Of a stretch of DNA of 64,000 nucleotides, positions 35,824 through 43,647 are shown in pieces (within the stretch, counting starts at the first letter, position 1; each line of letters begins with the position of its first letter). The stretch covers positions 181,932 through 245,931 of the forward strand of contig CAWHCK010000047.1 of assembly GCA_963827585.1 (NCBI GenBank), read 5' to 3'. The notes below the pieces were generated by a model that saw only the letters and a program-made list of their open reading frames with translations, was not told where the DNA came from and did no database searches. Made by a program: the position numbers and the translations under genes. The stretch comes from VAZQ01 sp963827585 (lineage in GTDB: Bacteria; Pseudomonadota; Alphaproteobacteria; Rhizobiales; Xanthobacteraceae).

Positions 35824-36052
35824 CTAGACCGCGTCTCGTTGGACTCGATCACCGCTGCCACGGACTTGGTGTGCTCCCCTCCCCCTTGTGGGGAGGAGTT
35901 GGGGGTGGGGGTCGTTGTTGGTGGGCACATCGCGCGCAACAACTGCGACCCCCACCCCGCCCGCCTCCGCTTCGCGTCGGCGGTCGACCCTCCCCACAAG
36001 GGGGAGGGTAGGTTGGGGCGCGAGCCGTCGTGCAAGGCGACCGAGTGCGTGG
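35824..36052. repeat. ~230-bp GC-rich palindromic repeat, copy 2
   Basis: Same orientation and nearly the same sequence as 33559-33786, starting at CTAGACCGCGTC and ending GACCGAGTGCGTGG. Another CTAG lies just beyond it at 36086-36089, where it forms the stop codon of the cyclase gene. The two copies are 2.27 kb apart and could recombine, deleting the small membrane gene and the dehydrogenase gene. Confidence 0.92.
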
Positions 36053-36085
36053 CTCGCGCCGCTTCCACCTTCAACGGGATAATCT

Positions 36086-38128
36086 CTAGACTTGGCCGCC
36101 TTTTTCCAGCAGTCCGAGCGCGCGGCGCAGCGCCTCCGCTGCCGCCTTGCGCTCGTCGTCGGACATGCGCTCGGCGTCGAGCTCCAGCCGCAGATGCGCC
36201 GTTCCGGCCTGTTCCCGGTCCTGCTTCAACCCGACCACGAGATAGGTCGCGACCGGCTGCGCGATGCCTTTCACCTGCACGTGGCCGCGCTCCTCGCAGC
36301 GGGCGTGGTCCTTCACGTGCGCGTGGGTCTCGAGCGAGATCAGCACGCCGCCGGGCGGCGCTTCATGCTCGAGCCGTGAGGCGAGGTTCACGGTCCCGCC
36401 GACCATCGTGTAGTCCATGCGGTCTTCGCTGCCGAAATTGCCTACGGTGCAATAACCGGTGTGAATGCCGATCCGGCAGCGCAGCGGCTCGATGCCGCTG
36501 GCGCGCCATTCCTGGGCCAGCTCGCCGACGCGCTGTTGCATGGCGACCGCCATCTGGACGCAGGCCAGCGCGTCCTCCTTCACGCCCAGCGTCGCCGGAT
36601 CGCCGAAGAACATGACGATGGCATCGCCGACATACTTGTCGATCGTCGCGCCGTATTGCAGCGCGATCTTCGACATCTCGGTCAGGTAGTGGTTGAGGAG
36701 CGAAGTGAGGTCTTCCGACTCCATCTTGTCGGTGATTTCGGTGAAGCCGACGAGGTCGGAGAAACAGATCGTGAGCTTCTTGCGCTTGCTGACGATCTTG
36801 ACGTCCTGCTGGCCGGTGAAGATCGAATTGTAGACCTGTGGCGCGAGGTATTTCGCGAGCTTGGACGACAGGGCGGCGAGCGCGTTGGACTTCTCGGTGA
36901 GGTCCTGCTCGCGCTGCTTGAGTTCGGTGATGTCGGAATAGACCGCGACGGTTCCGCCGTCCTCGGTGCGGCGCTCGCTGACCATGATCCAGCGGCCGTC
37001 GCCGCGCCGCTGCACCTGCGGCTCGCCCGGATTGCGGTGCTGACGCAGCCGCTCGGCGATCCATTCCTCGACGCGGCCTTCCGCATCCTTGATGTAGCCG
37101 CGCTCGGCGGCCCGGCGGACGATGCTCTCGAATGTCGTTCCGGCGGTCAGACCGATCTCCAGTCCGGGATACAGCAGATCGCGGTAGCACGAGTTGCAGA
37201 TGACCAGCCGATCTTCCCCGTCGTAGCAGACGAACCCTTCGGAGATGCTTTCGATTGCCTCGGCAAGCCGCCGCTCGCTGCGCAGCCGCGCCTGCTCGGC
37301 GCGGCGCAGCGGCGTGATGTCGTAGAGCCAGAACAGGCGCCTGCCGCCGGCCACCGCGACGTGGCCGCCGTGATAGGCGACCTGGACGTAGGAAATCAGC
37401 AGGCTCAGAAGCTCGCCTTGCTTGGTCTTCCAGACGACTTCTTCGTTGAGAAGTTGGCCGCCGCGGGTGCGCAACAGTTCGATGATACGGTCCCGATGCG
37501 TCAGGTCATGCCAGAAGCGTTTGGTATCGAACAGATCCAGCTCCTGCTTCTCATAGCCGAGCAGGTCGCGCATGCGCCAATTGTGGAAGAGAATGCGCCC
37601 GTCCTCGTCGACGACGCACACGGCGGCCGGACAGTAATCCAGGATTTCGCTAAGTTGGCGTTCCTGCTCCACGACTTGGAGCTCGTGCTGGGTCAGCGCG
37701 GTGACGTCGTAGACCCAGAGCACCCGCTTGCCGCCGATGAAGCTGATGTGGCCGCCGCGATAGGCCACTTGCGCGTAGGTCAGCAACAGGTGCAGGAGCT
37801 GGCCGGCCTTGGTGCGCCAGATCACCTTTTCGTTGAGCAGCTGGCCGCCTCGGTCCCGCAGCGACGCGATGATTCGAGAACGCTGCTCGAGGTCGTGCCA
37901 GAACTGGCGCGTGTCGAAGCGGTCGAGCTCGTCTTTCTGATAGCCCAGGAGCTGGCGCAGCTGCGCGTTGTGGAACAGCAGCCGGCCATCCTCGTCCACG
38001 ACCAGCAACGCCGCCGGACTGAATTCCAGGATTTCGCGGAACTGGCGCTCGTGCTCCGCAGCCTCGGTGCCGGGCGGGCGGCCGCCATTGGTCGCTGCCG
38101 ATGGGCTTGCTGTCGCGTCGGAAGACAT
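36086..38128 (-). CDS. Adenylate/guanylate cyclase with three PAS domains
   Basis: A 680-residue soluble signalling enzyme. PAS1 (about 26-150) and PAS2 (about 155-280) are clearly an internal duplication: both contain VVDEDGR(L/I)LFHN, LGY, FWHDL and GGQLLNE. A third PAS-like unit (about 285-405, SISEGFVCYDGEDRLVICN) and a short coiled linker follow. The class III catalytic domain is at about 450-615: ICFSDLVGFTEIT with the first metal Asp, KYVGDAIVMFFGDP with the purine-selecting Lys and second Asp, and HTGYCTVGNFGSEDRMDYT. No membrane segment is present. The PAS domains probably sense redox, light or a small ligand. Confidence 0.93.
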   Translation of the reverse strand: MSSDATASPSAATNGGRPPGTEAAEHERQFREILEFSPAALLVVDEDGRLLFHNAQLRQLLGYQKDELDRFDTRQFWHDLEQRSRIIASLRDRGGQLLNEKVIWRTKAGQLLHLLLTYAQVAYRGGHISFIGGKRVLWVYDVTALTQHELQVVEQERQLSEILDYCPAAVCVVDEDGRILFHNWRMRDLLGYEKQELDLFDTKRFWHDLTHRDRIIELLRTRGGQLLNEEVVWKTKQGELLSLLISYVQVAYHGGHVAVAGGRRLFWLYDITPLRRAEQARLRSERRLAEAIESISEGFVCYDGEDRLVICNSCYRDLLYPGLEIGLTAGTTFESIVRRAAERGYIKDAEGRVEEWIAERLRQHRNPGEPQVQRRGDGRWIMVSERRTEDGGTVAVYSDITELKQREQDLTEKSNALAALSSKLAKYLAPQVYNSIFTGQQDVKIVSKRKKLTICFSDLVGFTEITDKMESEDLTSLLNHYLTEMSKIALQYGATIDKYVGDAIVMFFGDPATLGVKEDALACVQMAVAMQQRVGELAQEWRASGIEPLRCRIGIHTGYCTVGNFGSEDRMDYTMVGGTVNLASRLEHEAPPGGVLISLETHAHVKDHARCEERGHVQVKGIAQPVATYLVVGLKQDREQAGTAHLRLELDAERMSDDERKAAAEALRRALGLLEKGGQV

Positions 38129-38362
38129 GCGGTTTGGGCCCCACTGTCCTGGCCAAGGCTAGCATCGCAGTCCGGGGAATTCGAGGCCCCGCGCTTGGCG
38201 AACGCAGACAGGGCCGGGACGAGAGTATTGACGCGATGTTCCGTTGAAATTGCAAAACTCTTTCGCGGAGATACTATTTGACCTCTCGTTGGCCGGAGTT
38301 TGCTGGCGGAGAACCGCTGCGGGGCCTGTACGAAAATCGAACCGATGCTCGAGGAGACTGTG

Positions 38363-38659
38363 ATGACGAAAGCTCTCACTGCCCTGGTTGCGGCCGCAAC
38401 TTTGGCGACGGCGACCGCCGCCGTGCCGACCACGGCGGATGCGCGCTGCGTCGGCTGCGCGGTCGGCGACGAAGGGCCGGCCTATGCGCCCCCCGGTTAT
38501 GTGTACTATCCCGCCTATGGGGAGCCGCTGCCGGGGTCCAACTGCAATTGGTTCCGCTGGCCGGTCTACGACGCCTACGGCAACATGGTCGGCTGGCGGG
38601 GGCGTCCAGTGGCGTTCTGCTCCTGGTTGGCCGGCTATCGTCCGTGGCCGCCGCTTTGA
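38363..38659 (+). CDS. Small secreted Tyr/Pro-rich protein
   Basis: A 98-residue protein from ATG 38363, with GAGGAG eight bases upstream. The signal peptide (KALTALVAAATLATATAAVP) ends near TADA. The mature part is rich in Tyr, Pro, Gly and Trp, has four cysteines (RCVGC, SNCNW and AFCSW) and ends YRPWPPL. Two disulfides in the periplasm are likely. No family is recognised. It stands alone. Confidence 0.72.
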   Translation: MTKALTALVAAATLATATAAVPTTADARCVGCAVGDEGPAYAPPGYVYYPAYGEPLPGSNCNWFRWPVYDAYGNMVGWRGRPVAFCSWLAGYRPWPPL

Positions 38660-38767
38660 TTGCGCATCCGCCGCGCCGCTTCGTCCGCATGGCCGAAGTG
38701 GACCAATTCGATCGCTCCAGCATCAGGGCCACCCCCGGCAGGCACGCACCACCTGTTAAGGACACCG

Positions 38768-38872
38768 CTAGAGCATGATCCCGAAAAGTGGGTACCGGTT
38801 TTCGGAAAAGATCATGCTCCGGCAATAAGGTAGAGCGCGATGACGATTTGAAGAAAAGTCGTCGCGCTCTAG
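38768..38872. repeat. Composite CTAG-bounded REP element
   Basis: It begins CTAGAGCATGATCCCG, forms the GCATGATC/GATCATGC hairpin with GGTACC inside and continues to a second hairpin GAGCGCGATGACG/CGTCGCGCTC. It closes at CTAG 38869-38872. The closing CTAG supplies the TAG stop codon of the binding-protein gene at 38869-39942. The second hairpin differs in sequence from those at 21716 and 51666 but keeps the stem layout. Confidence 0.9.
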
Positions 38873-39942
38873 CGCACACCTATGACCTTCACGGCGCCTT
38901 CGGCCAACCGATGATCGACATATTTGTCGATGTCCGGCAGCGGGCCGGAGATGTCGCCCAGTTCCTTGTACGCTGCGGCTTGTCGCTTGATGTCCGCCAC
39001 GTTGACGCGGCCGTTGAGGTCGATGTGTTGCGGCATCGCGATCTTCCAGACCTCGGCATCCTTGACGGGGAGGGTCCTGGTGAGGATCGCGATGGCGGCG
39101 TCCTGGTCCTTCTTCGCGACGAAAGCGTCGTGATAGTCGCGCGCGCCGCGCAGGTACGCCATCAGGAATTGCGTGGCCGCGTCGGACTGTTTGGCGAATT
39201 CGGGCGAGACGACGAGCACGGCCAGCTGTGCTCCCGGTTCGACGGTTCCTCCCTTGACCAGGATTCCTGCAATGTTCTGGCGCAGGGCGGCGGTGACCAG
39301 GGGCTCGATCACGAAGCTCGCATCGATGACCTTGTTCGCCATGGCCGCGAGCGAATTGGGAATGCTCATGTCCCGCAGCGTCACGTCCGCGAAGGTGAGA
39401 TTCGCTTTTGCGAACATCGTTCTGGCCATCAGGTACGAATAATGGCCGCGCCCGAATCCGAGGCTGATCTCCTTCCCCTTCAGGTCGGCCGGCGACCTGA
39501 TCGCGCCCGAATCCATCAGGTCGGTGCGGGCCATGATCGAAACCAGGCCGTCGCTCTCGCCTCCCAGATGGGCGAAGTCCGCGACGATGCGAATGTCGAT
39601 GCCGCGGTTGAGCGCGTTGAACAGGGCTGCGTTCAGGGAGCCGCTTGCGGCCTGGATCCGGTTCTGGGCGAGCGGCGCAACGAACTCGTTCCCGGACCCT
39701 CCCGTCACCGTCTCGATGTGAATGCCGTGCTGATCGAAATACCCTCGCTGCAGCGCCAGCATCAGGAACGCGGAATCGGGCCGGCCGGTGACCCCGAGCT
39801 TCACCGGCGTCTTGGGCCCGCTCCACGTCTGCATGCCTTGTGCGGCGGCGCTGGTTATCCCGACCGCGGCGGTGCAGGAGATGCTGCAGGAGATGATGAT
39901 GAGACAGGCAATCACCGGGATCTGCCACGGCCGCCGGGTCAT
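38869..39942 (-). CDS. NitT/TauT-type ABC substrate-binding protein (NMT1-like)
   Basis: A 357-residue binding protein with a long signal region (IPVIACLIIISCSISCTAAV). The NMT1/SsuA-like core reads VKLGVTGRPDSAFLMLALQR, GYFDQHGIHIETVTGGSG and SPADLKGKEISLGFGRGHYS. It follows the other binding-protein gene at 39965 by 22 bp on the same strand, so the two probably form one operon, but no permease or ATPase accompanies them. Its TAG stop codon is the first part of the CTAG that closes the REP element. Ligands of this family include sulfonates, nitrate, pyrimidine precursors and aromatic acids. Confidence 0.88.
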   Translation of the reverse strand: MTRRPWQIPVIACLIIISCSISCTAAVGITSAAAQGMQTWSGPKTPVKLGVTGRPDSAFLMLALQRGYFDQHGIHIETVTGGSGNEFVAPLAQNRIQAASGSLNAALFNALNRGIDIRIVADFAHLGGESDGLVSIMARTDLMDSGAIRSPADLKGKEISLGFGRGHYSYLMARTMFAKANLTFADVTLRDMSIPNSLAAMANKVIDASFVIEPLVTAALRQNIAGILVKGGTVEPGAQLAVLVVSPEFAKQSDAATQFLMAYLRGARDYHDAFVAKKDQDAAIAILTRTLPVKDAEVWKIAMPQHIDLNGRVNVADIKRQAAAYKELGDISGPLPDIDKYVDHRLAEGAVKVIGVR

Positions 39943-39964
39943 GATCGCTCCTTGTCGTGCGTGG

Positions 39965-40948
39965 TCAGTACCCGGGAACCCCTTCCAGGACGCTTTCGGG
40001 TATATCGATGAAGAGCTCGGACAGGTCCGGCGTTCCCGAGATCAGGCCCTGTTCGTGCGCATAGCGCAGTGCCGTGACAAGATTGTTGCGGTTCGCCTTG
40101 GTAAGTCCATAGGCCCAGGGGTCGCGGCCCATGACACCGGTCTGCTCCTCCCAAGCATTGCCGAACCACGCGAGCGGAACGACCCTCGGGTTGCGAATGC
40201 GGTCGTAGGTCATGCTCTTCGCGACGTGAAAGGCGCGGGCGAGATTGGCCGGGATCCACGGATGACGATCGACGAGCTCGCGGCGAATGACGAGGAGGTG
40301 CATGATGGGAAAGATGCCGGTCTGCCGGAAGTAGTCGATCTCGAGATCCTTGTAGTTGGGGAACAGCCGGGCGATGCGCTTGTCGCCGCGCCGGAAATGG
40401 GCCGGCACCTGCGGCGTGATGAGGCCGTCGATCTCGCCGCCGATCAGCATCTCCTCGTCGGTCTTGTCGCCGGCGGCATATTCGATCCGCAGGCCGGGCG
40501 GCGGCGTGAACGGGATGTCCTCGGGGCGGGGCAGCACCCAGGTGATCTCGCGATGCGGCACCCCGAAAAACTCCTCGAGAATCCCCTTCATCCATACGCA
40601 ACCGGCGGTCTGGTAACCCTCCACGCCGATGCGACGGCCGACGAGATCGCGCGGGGTCCGGATGCCTTTGGTCGGGTTCACGAACACGAAGCCGTGCCGG
40701 AAACGGCGGTGCGGAAACACGGGCAACGCGATGAAGGGATGGCCGCGCTCCTTCGCCATGAAATAGCCGAAGGCGTTGAATTCGCCCGCGTCGCACTCGC
40801 CGTTGCGCGCCAGCCGCCAGTGGCGATCGCGCGACGCGATGTCGGTCAGGACGGTCAGGTCGATGCCGTCCGCGGTCACCGCGCCTTCGGTCAGCGGACG
40901 CGTGATTTCGTAGTCGCCGCAGGTCAAAGTGAGCGGGATTCTCGCCAT
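39965..40948 (-). CDS. Binding protein related to 4,5-dihydroxyphthalate decarboxylase
   Basis: A 327-residue protein from the ATG at 40948, preferred because LTLTCGDYEITRPLTEGAV is the usual opening; the open frame extends upstream through a repeat. Later segments (GECDAGEFNAFGYFMAKERG, FPHRRFRHGFVFVNPTKGIR, VGRRIGVEGYQTAGCVWM) match the family of proteins annotated as 4,5-dihydroxyphthalate decarboxylase-like. There is no signal peptide, so a cytoplasmic enzyme role is possible despite the binding-protein fold. It is the first gene of a two-gene operon. Confidence 0.85.
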   Translation of the reverse strand: MARIPLTLTCGDYEITRPLTEGAVTADGIDLTVLTDIASRDRHWRLARNGECDAGEFNAFGYFMAKERGHPFIALPVFPHRRFRHGFVFVNPTKGIRTPRDLVGRRIGVEGYQTAGCVWMKGILEEFFGVPHREITWVLPRPEDIPFTPPPGLRIEYAAGDKTDEEMLIGGEIDGLITPQVPAHFRRGDKRIARLFPNYKDLEIDYFRQTGIFPIMHLLVIRRELVDRHPWIPANLARAFHVAKSMTYDRIRNPRVVPLAWFGNAWEEQTGVMGRDPWAYGLTKANRNNLVTALRYAHEQGLISGTPDLSELFIDIPESVLEGVPGY

Positions 40949-40990
40949 CCTTGTCCTCGCACGCCGTCCGCACGAAGAAACCATATTACC

Positions 40991-41035
40991 GGATTCCGGC
41001 GCTCGCGCGCTTCGCTTGCTCGGCCGGAATGACGG
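40991..41035. repeat. Short palindromic repeat type D, copy 2
   Basis: GGATTCCGGCGCTCGCGCGC and the following CTTGCTCGGCCGGAATGAC pair through GGATTCCGG/CCGGAATGA. The same layout occurs at 18831-18876. It sits upstream of the two-gene binding-protein operon. Confidence 0.75.
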
Positions 41036-41141
41036 CCTGGAGAGCTTCGCGGTCGTCATGCCCGCGACAGCGGGCGTAGGGCGGGTGGGTTAGCCGACCA
41101 CCCCTGTTGCGCCGGCCGTCCCGCGGGTGTTTGCTTTTTCC

Positions 41142-41585
41142 ATGCAGGCGGAGAAGTCAATCGTCGTTGATGCAAAAAGTCCTGGCGGCATCAGCTCGCC
41201 GCACGGCCTGATCCTGTTCGACGGCGTATGCGTCCTATGCTCGGCCGGCTGCCGCTTCGTGAACAAACGTGATCGCGGCGGGTATTTTCGCTTCGTTCCG
41301 ATTCAGTTGGCCGAGGGACGCCCGCTCGCTGAGCAGCTCGGCATCGATCCTGATCGCCCGGATTCCTTTGCGTTCGTGGCGAACGGCAAAGCCTATGTAA
41401 AATCCGAAGCCGCGCTGCGCATTGCGCGCGCGCTTCCGCGCTGGCAGTGGACATGGGTCTTCCACTTCATCCCACGGGTGATCCGCGACGCGATCTATGA
41501 CCTGGTCGCGCGCAACCGCTATCGCTGGTTCGGCCGTCGTGACGCCTGCATCCTGCCGAACTCGGATCGTTCGTGGCCGTCATGA
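41142..41585 (+). CDS. DCC-family (DUF393) thiol-disulfide oxidoreductase-like protein
   Basis: A 147-residue protein; the ATG at 41142 is taken, although a GTG at 41127 is in frame. The defining DxxCxxC motif is LILFDGVCVLCSAGCRFV, giving a CxxC redox pair in a thioredoxin-like context. YFRFVPIQ, YVKSEAALRIARAL and RYRWFGRRDAC follow in family order. Family members are thought to be membrane-associated thiol oxidoreductases, but their substrates are unknown. The gene stands between binding-protein genes and rpoH, converging with rpoH 25 bp away. Confidence 0.9.
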   Translation: MQAEKSIVVDAKSPGGISSPHGLILFDGVCVLCSAGCRFVNKRDRGGYFRFVPIQLAEGRPLAEQLGIDPDRPDSFAFVANGKAYVKSEAALRIARALPRWQWTWVFHFIPRVIRDAIYDLVARNRYRWFGRRDACILPNSDRSWPS

Positions 41586-41610
41586 ACCCACCAGGGGAAA
41601 GGGTTGAAAG

Positions 41611-42510
41611 CTAATGCACCGGCAAGGGCGCCGGGCTCCCCATCGCGACGACGCGGTTCTTCGCGGCCTTCTGCACCTTCCCGAAGGCGCTCACCTCGAT
41701 CTGGCGCACGCGCTCGCGCGAGACGCCAAACTCCGCGGCCAAGTCCTCGAGCGTGATCGGGTCATCGGCCAGCCGGCGCGCCTCGAAGATGCGCCGCTCG
41801 CGCTCGTTGAGCACGGTGAGCGCATCGGACAGCGTCTTGCGGCGGTTATTGAGCTCCTCGCTCGCGGCGAGCGTCCTCTCCTGGTCCGGGAATTCGTCCA
41901 CCAGCCAGTCCTGCCACTCGCCGGAATCGCCGTCCTCGCGGATCGCGGCGTTGAGCGAGACGTCGCCGCTGAGCCGCCGGTTCATGTAGATCACGTCGGT
42001 TTCGGTAACGCCGATCCGCCGGGCGATGATCTTCACCTGGTCCAGCCGCATGTCGCCGTCGTCGAGGACGGAGATTTTGCTCTGCGCCTTGCGCAGGTTG
42101 AAGAATAGCTTCTTCTGATTGGCCGTGGTGCCCATCTTCACCAGGGACCATGAGCGCAAGATGTATTCCTGGATCGCCGCCTTGATCCACCACATGGCGT
42201 AAGTGGCGAGGCGAAAGCCCTTTTCGGGCTCGAATCTCTCGACCGCCTGCATCAGGCCGACATTGCCCTCCGAGATCGCCTCGGAGATCGGCAGGCCGTA
42301 GCCGCGAAAGCCCATGGCGATCTTGGTCACGAGCCGCAGGTGGCTGGTGACGAGCTTGTGCGCCGCGTCGCGGTCGCCGTGCTCGCGCCAGCGCTTGGCC
42401 AGCCTGTATTCTTCCTGGCGTTCCAACATCGGGAACCGCCGGATTTCCTCGAGATAATGGGTGAGGCCGGGTTTGGCCGTAAGGCTCGGCAGGGTCGCGG
42501 TGGGGGCCAT
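41611..42510 (-). CDS. rpoH: RNA polymerase sigma-32-type factor (RpoH)
   Basis: A 299-residue sigma-70-family factor from ATG 42510. It has the RpoH box (NQKKLFFNLRKAQ, about residues 131-143), the diagnostic core-binding feature of heat-shock sigma factors. Region 2 reads LRLVTKIAMGFRGYGLPISE, then YAMWWIKAAIQEYILRSWSL, and region 4 ends LAAEFGVSRERVRQIEVSAF. Alphaproteobacteria often carry more than one RpoH. This copy is divergent from a MarR regulator, so it may be a specialised one answering oxidative or other chemical stress rather than heat. A GAGGG lies upstream of the start. Confidence 0.95.
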   Translation of the reverse strand: MAPTATLPSLTAKPGLTHYLEEIRRFPMLERQEEYRLAKRWREHGDRDAAHKLVTSHLRLVTKIAMGFRGYGLPISEAISEGNVGLMQAVERFEPEKGFRLATYAMWWIKAAIQEYILRSWSLVKMGTTANQKKLFFNLRKAQSKISVLDDGDMRLDQVKIIARRIGVTETDVIYMNRRLSGDVSLNAAIREDGDSGEWQDWLVDEFPDQERTLAASEELNNRRKTLSDALTVLNERERRIFEARRLADDPITLEDLAAEFGVSRERVRQIEVSAFGKVQKAAKNRVVAMGSPAPLPVH

Positions 42511-42527
42511 GATCACGCCCTCAACTA

Positions 42528-42600
42528 GTTTCGAAACAAAATTATCCGGATCTTCTCGGTTGTCAAGTTGATTTCGAAACGCTATTATCCTTTTCGAAGA
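42528..42600. promoter_or_regulatory. Divergent rpoH/marR control region with repeated TTTCGAAAC boxes
   Basis: On the plus strand TTGTCA (42560-42565), a 17-bp spacer and TATTAT (42583-42588) form a good sigma-70-type promoter for marR. On the minus strand TTGACA (42566-42561) overlaps the same bases and has TAATTT 16 bp or GATAAT 14 bp downstream for rpoH. A perfect palindrome GTTTCGAAAC lies at 42528-42537, the related ATTTCGAAAC at 42571-42580 and TTTTCGAAGA at 42591-42600. The 19-bp unit TTTCGAAACnnnATTATCC occurs at 42529 and again at 42572. The boxes sit where a bound repressor would block both promoters, so MarR is the natural candidate ligand. Confidence 0.75.
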
Positions 42601-42607
42601 GGCAATC

Positions 42608-43210
42608 ATGTCAGCGCGCGAAACGGCGGAACTCCTCCTGCTGGTGGGCCGGCTCGTGCAGGCCGAGGGCTATGATGGCGAACTCAGCCCTGCCCAATGG
42701 ATGGCGCTGCGCTTCTTCGCTCGCGCGAACTCGTTCTCCCGGACCCCGTCGGCATTCGCGGAATTTCAAGCGACGACCCGTGGCACCGCATCACAAGCCA
42801 TTAAGGCGCTTGAGGCAGGTGGGTACTTGGTCCGACAGCGATCCGAGGCCGATGGGCGCAGCGTCACGCTGCGGCTGACGGACAAGAGTAACGAAGCGCT
42901 TGCGCGCGATCCGTTCGAAGTGCTGGTGCGCGCCGTGGACTCGCTCGACGCCGAAGAGCAAACCGCGATGCGCCGTGCCCTGCACCAAGTGCTGACCACG
43001 CTAGCTGCGAGTGGAGCGCATCGGCGCTTCGGTGTTTGCCAGGACTGCACGTACCTCGGCGGAGAAATGTGCTGCAACCAGACAAGCGCGGGCCCCTCGG
43101 CCCTCAAATGCCTACTGTTCGGCGTTCCGATCGAGCCGCCGGATGCTGGTCTCCTCTGCTTCCATTTTCAGCCAAAGAGCGAGCACCGCGAGGACGGACC
43201 GACACCATGA
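42608..43210 (+). CDS. MarR-family regulator with a cysteine-rich C-terminal extension
   Basis: A 200-residue protein, longer than the usual 140-150. Residues 1-135 form the winged-helix fold: SPAQWMALRFFARANSFSRT, then RGTASQAIKALEAGGYLVRQ, with the wing RSEADGRSVTLRLTDK. The extra C-terminus holds seven cysteines in the order CxxC (CQDC), CC (EMCCNQ), KCLLFG and LLCFHF, which could bind an Fe-S cluster or zinc. It is divergent from rpoH, with repeat boxes between, and lies 37 bp before fdxA. A redox- or iron-responsive repressor of itself, fdxA and rpoH is the likely role (inferred). Confidence 0.9.
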   Translation: MSARETAELLLLVGRLVQAEGYDGELSPAQWMALRFFARANSFSRTPSAFAEFQATTRGTASQAIKALEAGGYLVRQRSEADGRSVTLRLTDKSNEALARDPFEVLVRAVDSLDAEEQTAMRRALHQVLTTLAASGAHRRFGVCQDCTYLGGEMCCNQTSAGPSALKCLLFGVPIEPPDAGLLCFHFQPKSEHREDGPTP

Positions 43211-43247
43211 GGGAGTTCACCACTGCGATCTGCTGAAGGACGCTCAA

Positions 43248-43583
43248 TTGACCTACGTCGTCAACGAGAGCTGTATTCGCTGCAAGACGATGGACTGCGT
43301 CGACGTGTGCCCCGTGGACTGCTTCTACGAGGGCGAGAACATGCTTGTCATCCACCCTGACGAATGCATCGATTGCGGGGTCTGCGAGCCGGAATGCCCG
43401 GTCGACGCGATCAAGCCCGACACCGAGCCGGGGCTTGAGCAATGGCTGTCGCTGAATGCGGAATACGCGAAAATCTGGCCGAATATTACGGTCAAAAAAG
43501 CGCCCCCGCCCGACACCAAGGAGTGGGAGGGGAAGCCGGACAAGCTCCAATACTTCTCACCAAATCCCGGCACGGGTGATTGA
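43248..43583 (+). CDS. fdxA: Ferredoxin FdxA, 7Fe type
   Basis: A 111-residue ferredoxin with TTG start at 43248, supported by GAAGGA seven bases upstream and by the invariant TYVVNESCI opening. Two cluster motifs are visible: CIRCKTMDCVDVCPVDC and CIDCGVCEPECP, as in [3Fe-4S][4Fe-4S] ferredoxins of the Azotobacter FdI/FdxA type. The C-terminal tail (WPNITVKKAPPPD) is typical. It would carry electrons in the cytoplasm; fdxA genes of this kind are often linked to stress and iron metabolism. It lies 37 bp after marR and so is probably co-transcribed with it. Confidence 0.95.
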   Translation: MTYVVNESCIRCKTMDCVDVCPVDCFYEGENMLVIHPDECIDCGVCEPECPVDAIKPDTEPGLEQWLSLNAEYAKIWPNITVKKAPPPDTKEWEGKPDKLQYFSPNPGTGD

Positions 43584-43647
43584 GGCGGACAGCGCCCGCG
43601 CCGTAAGGGTGCCGGTGTAGGCGACGTTGACGCGAGGGGTGAGTGAC

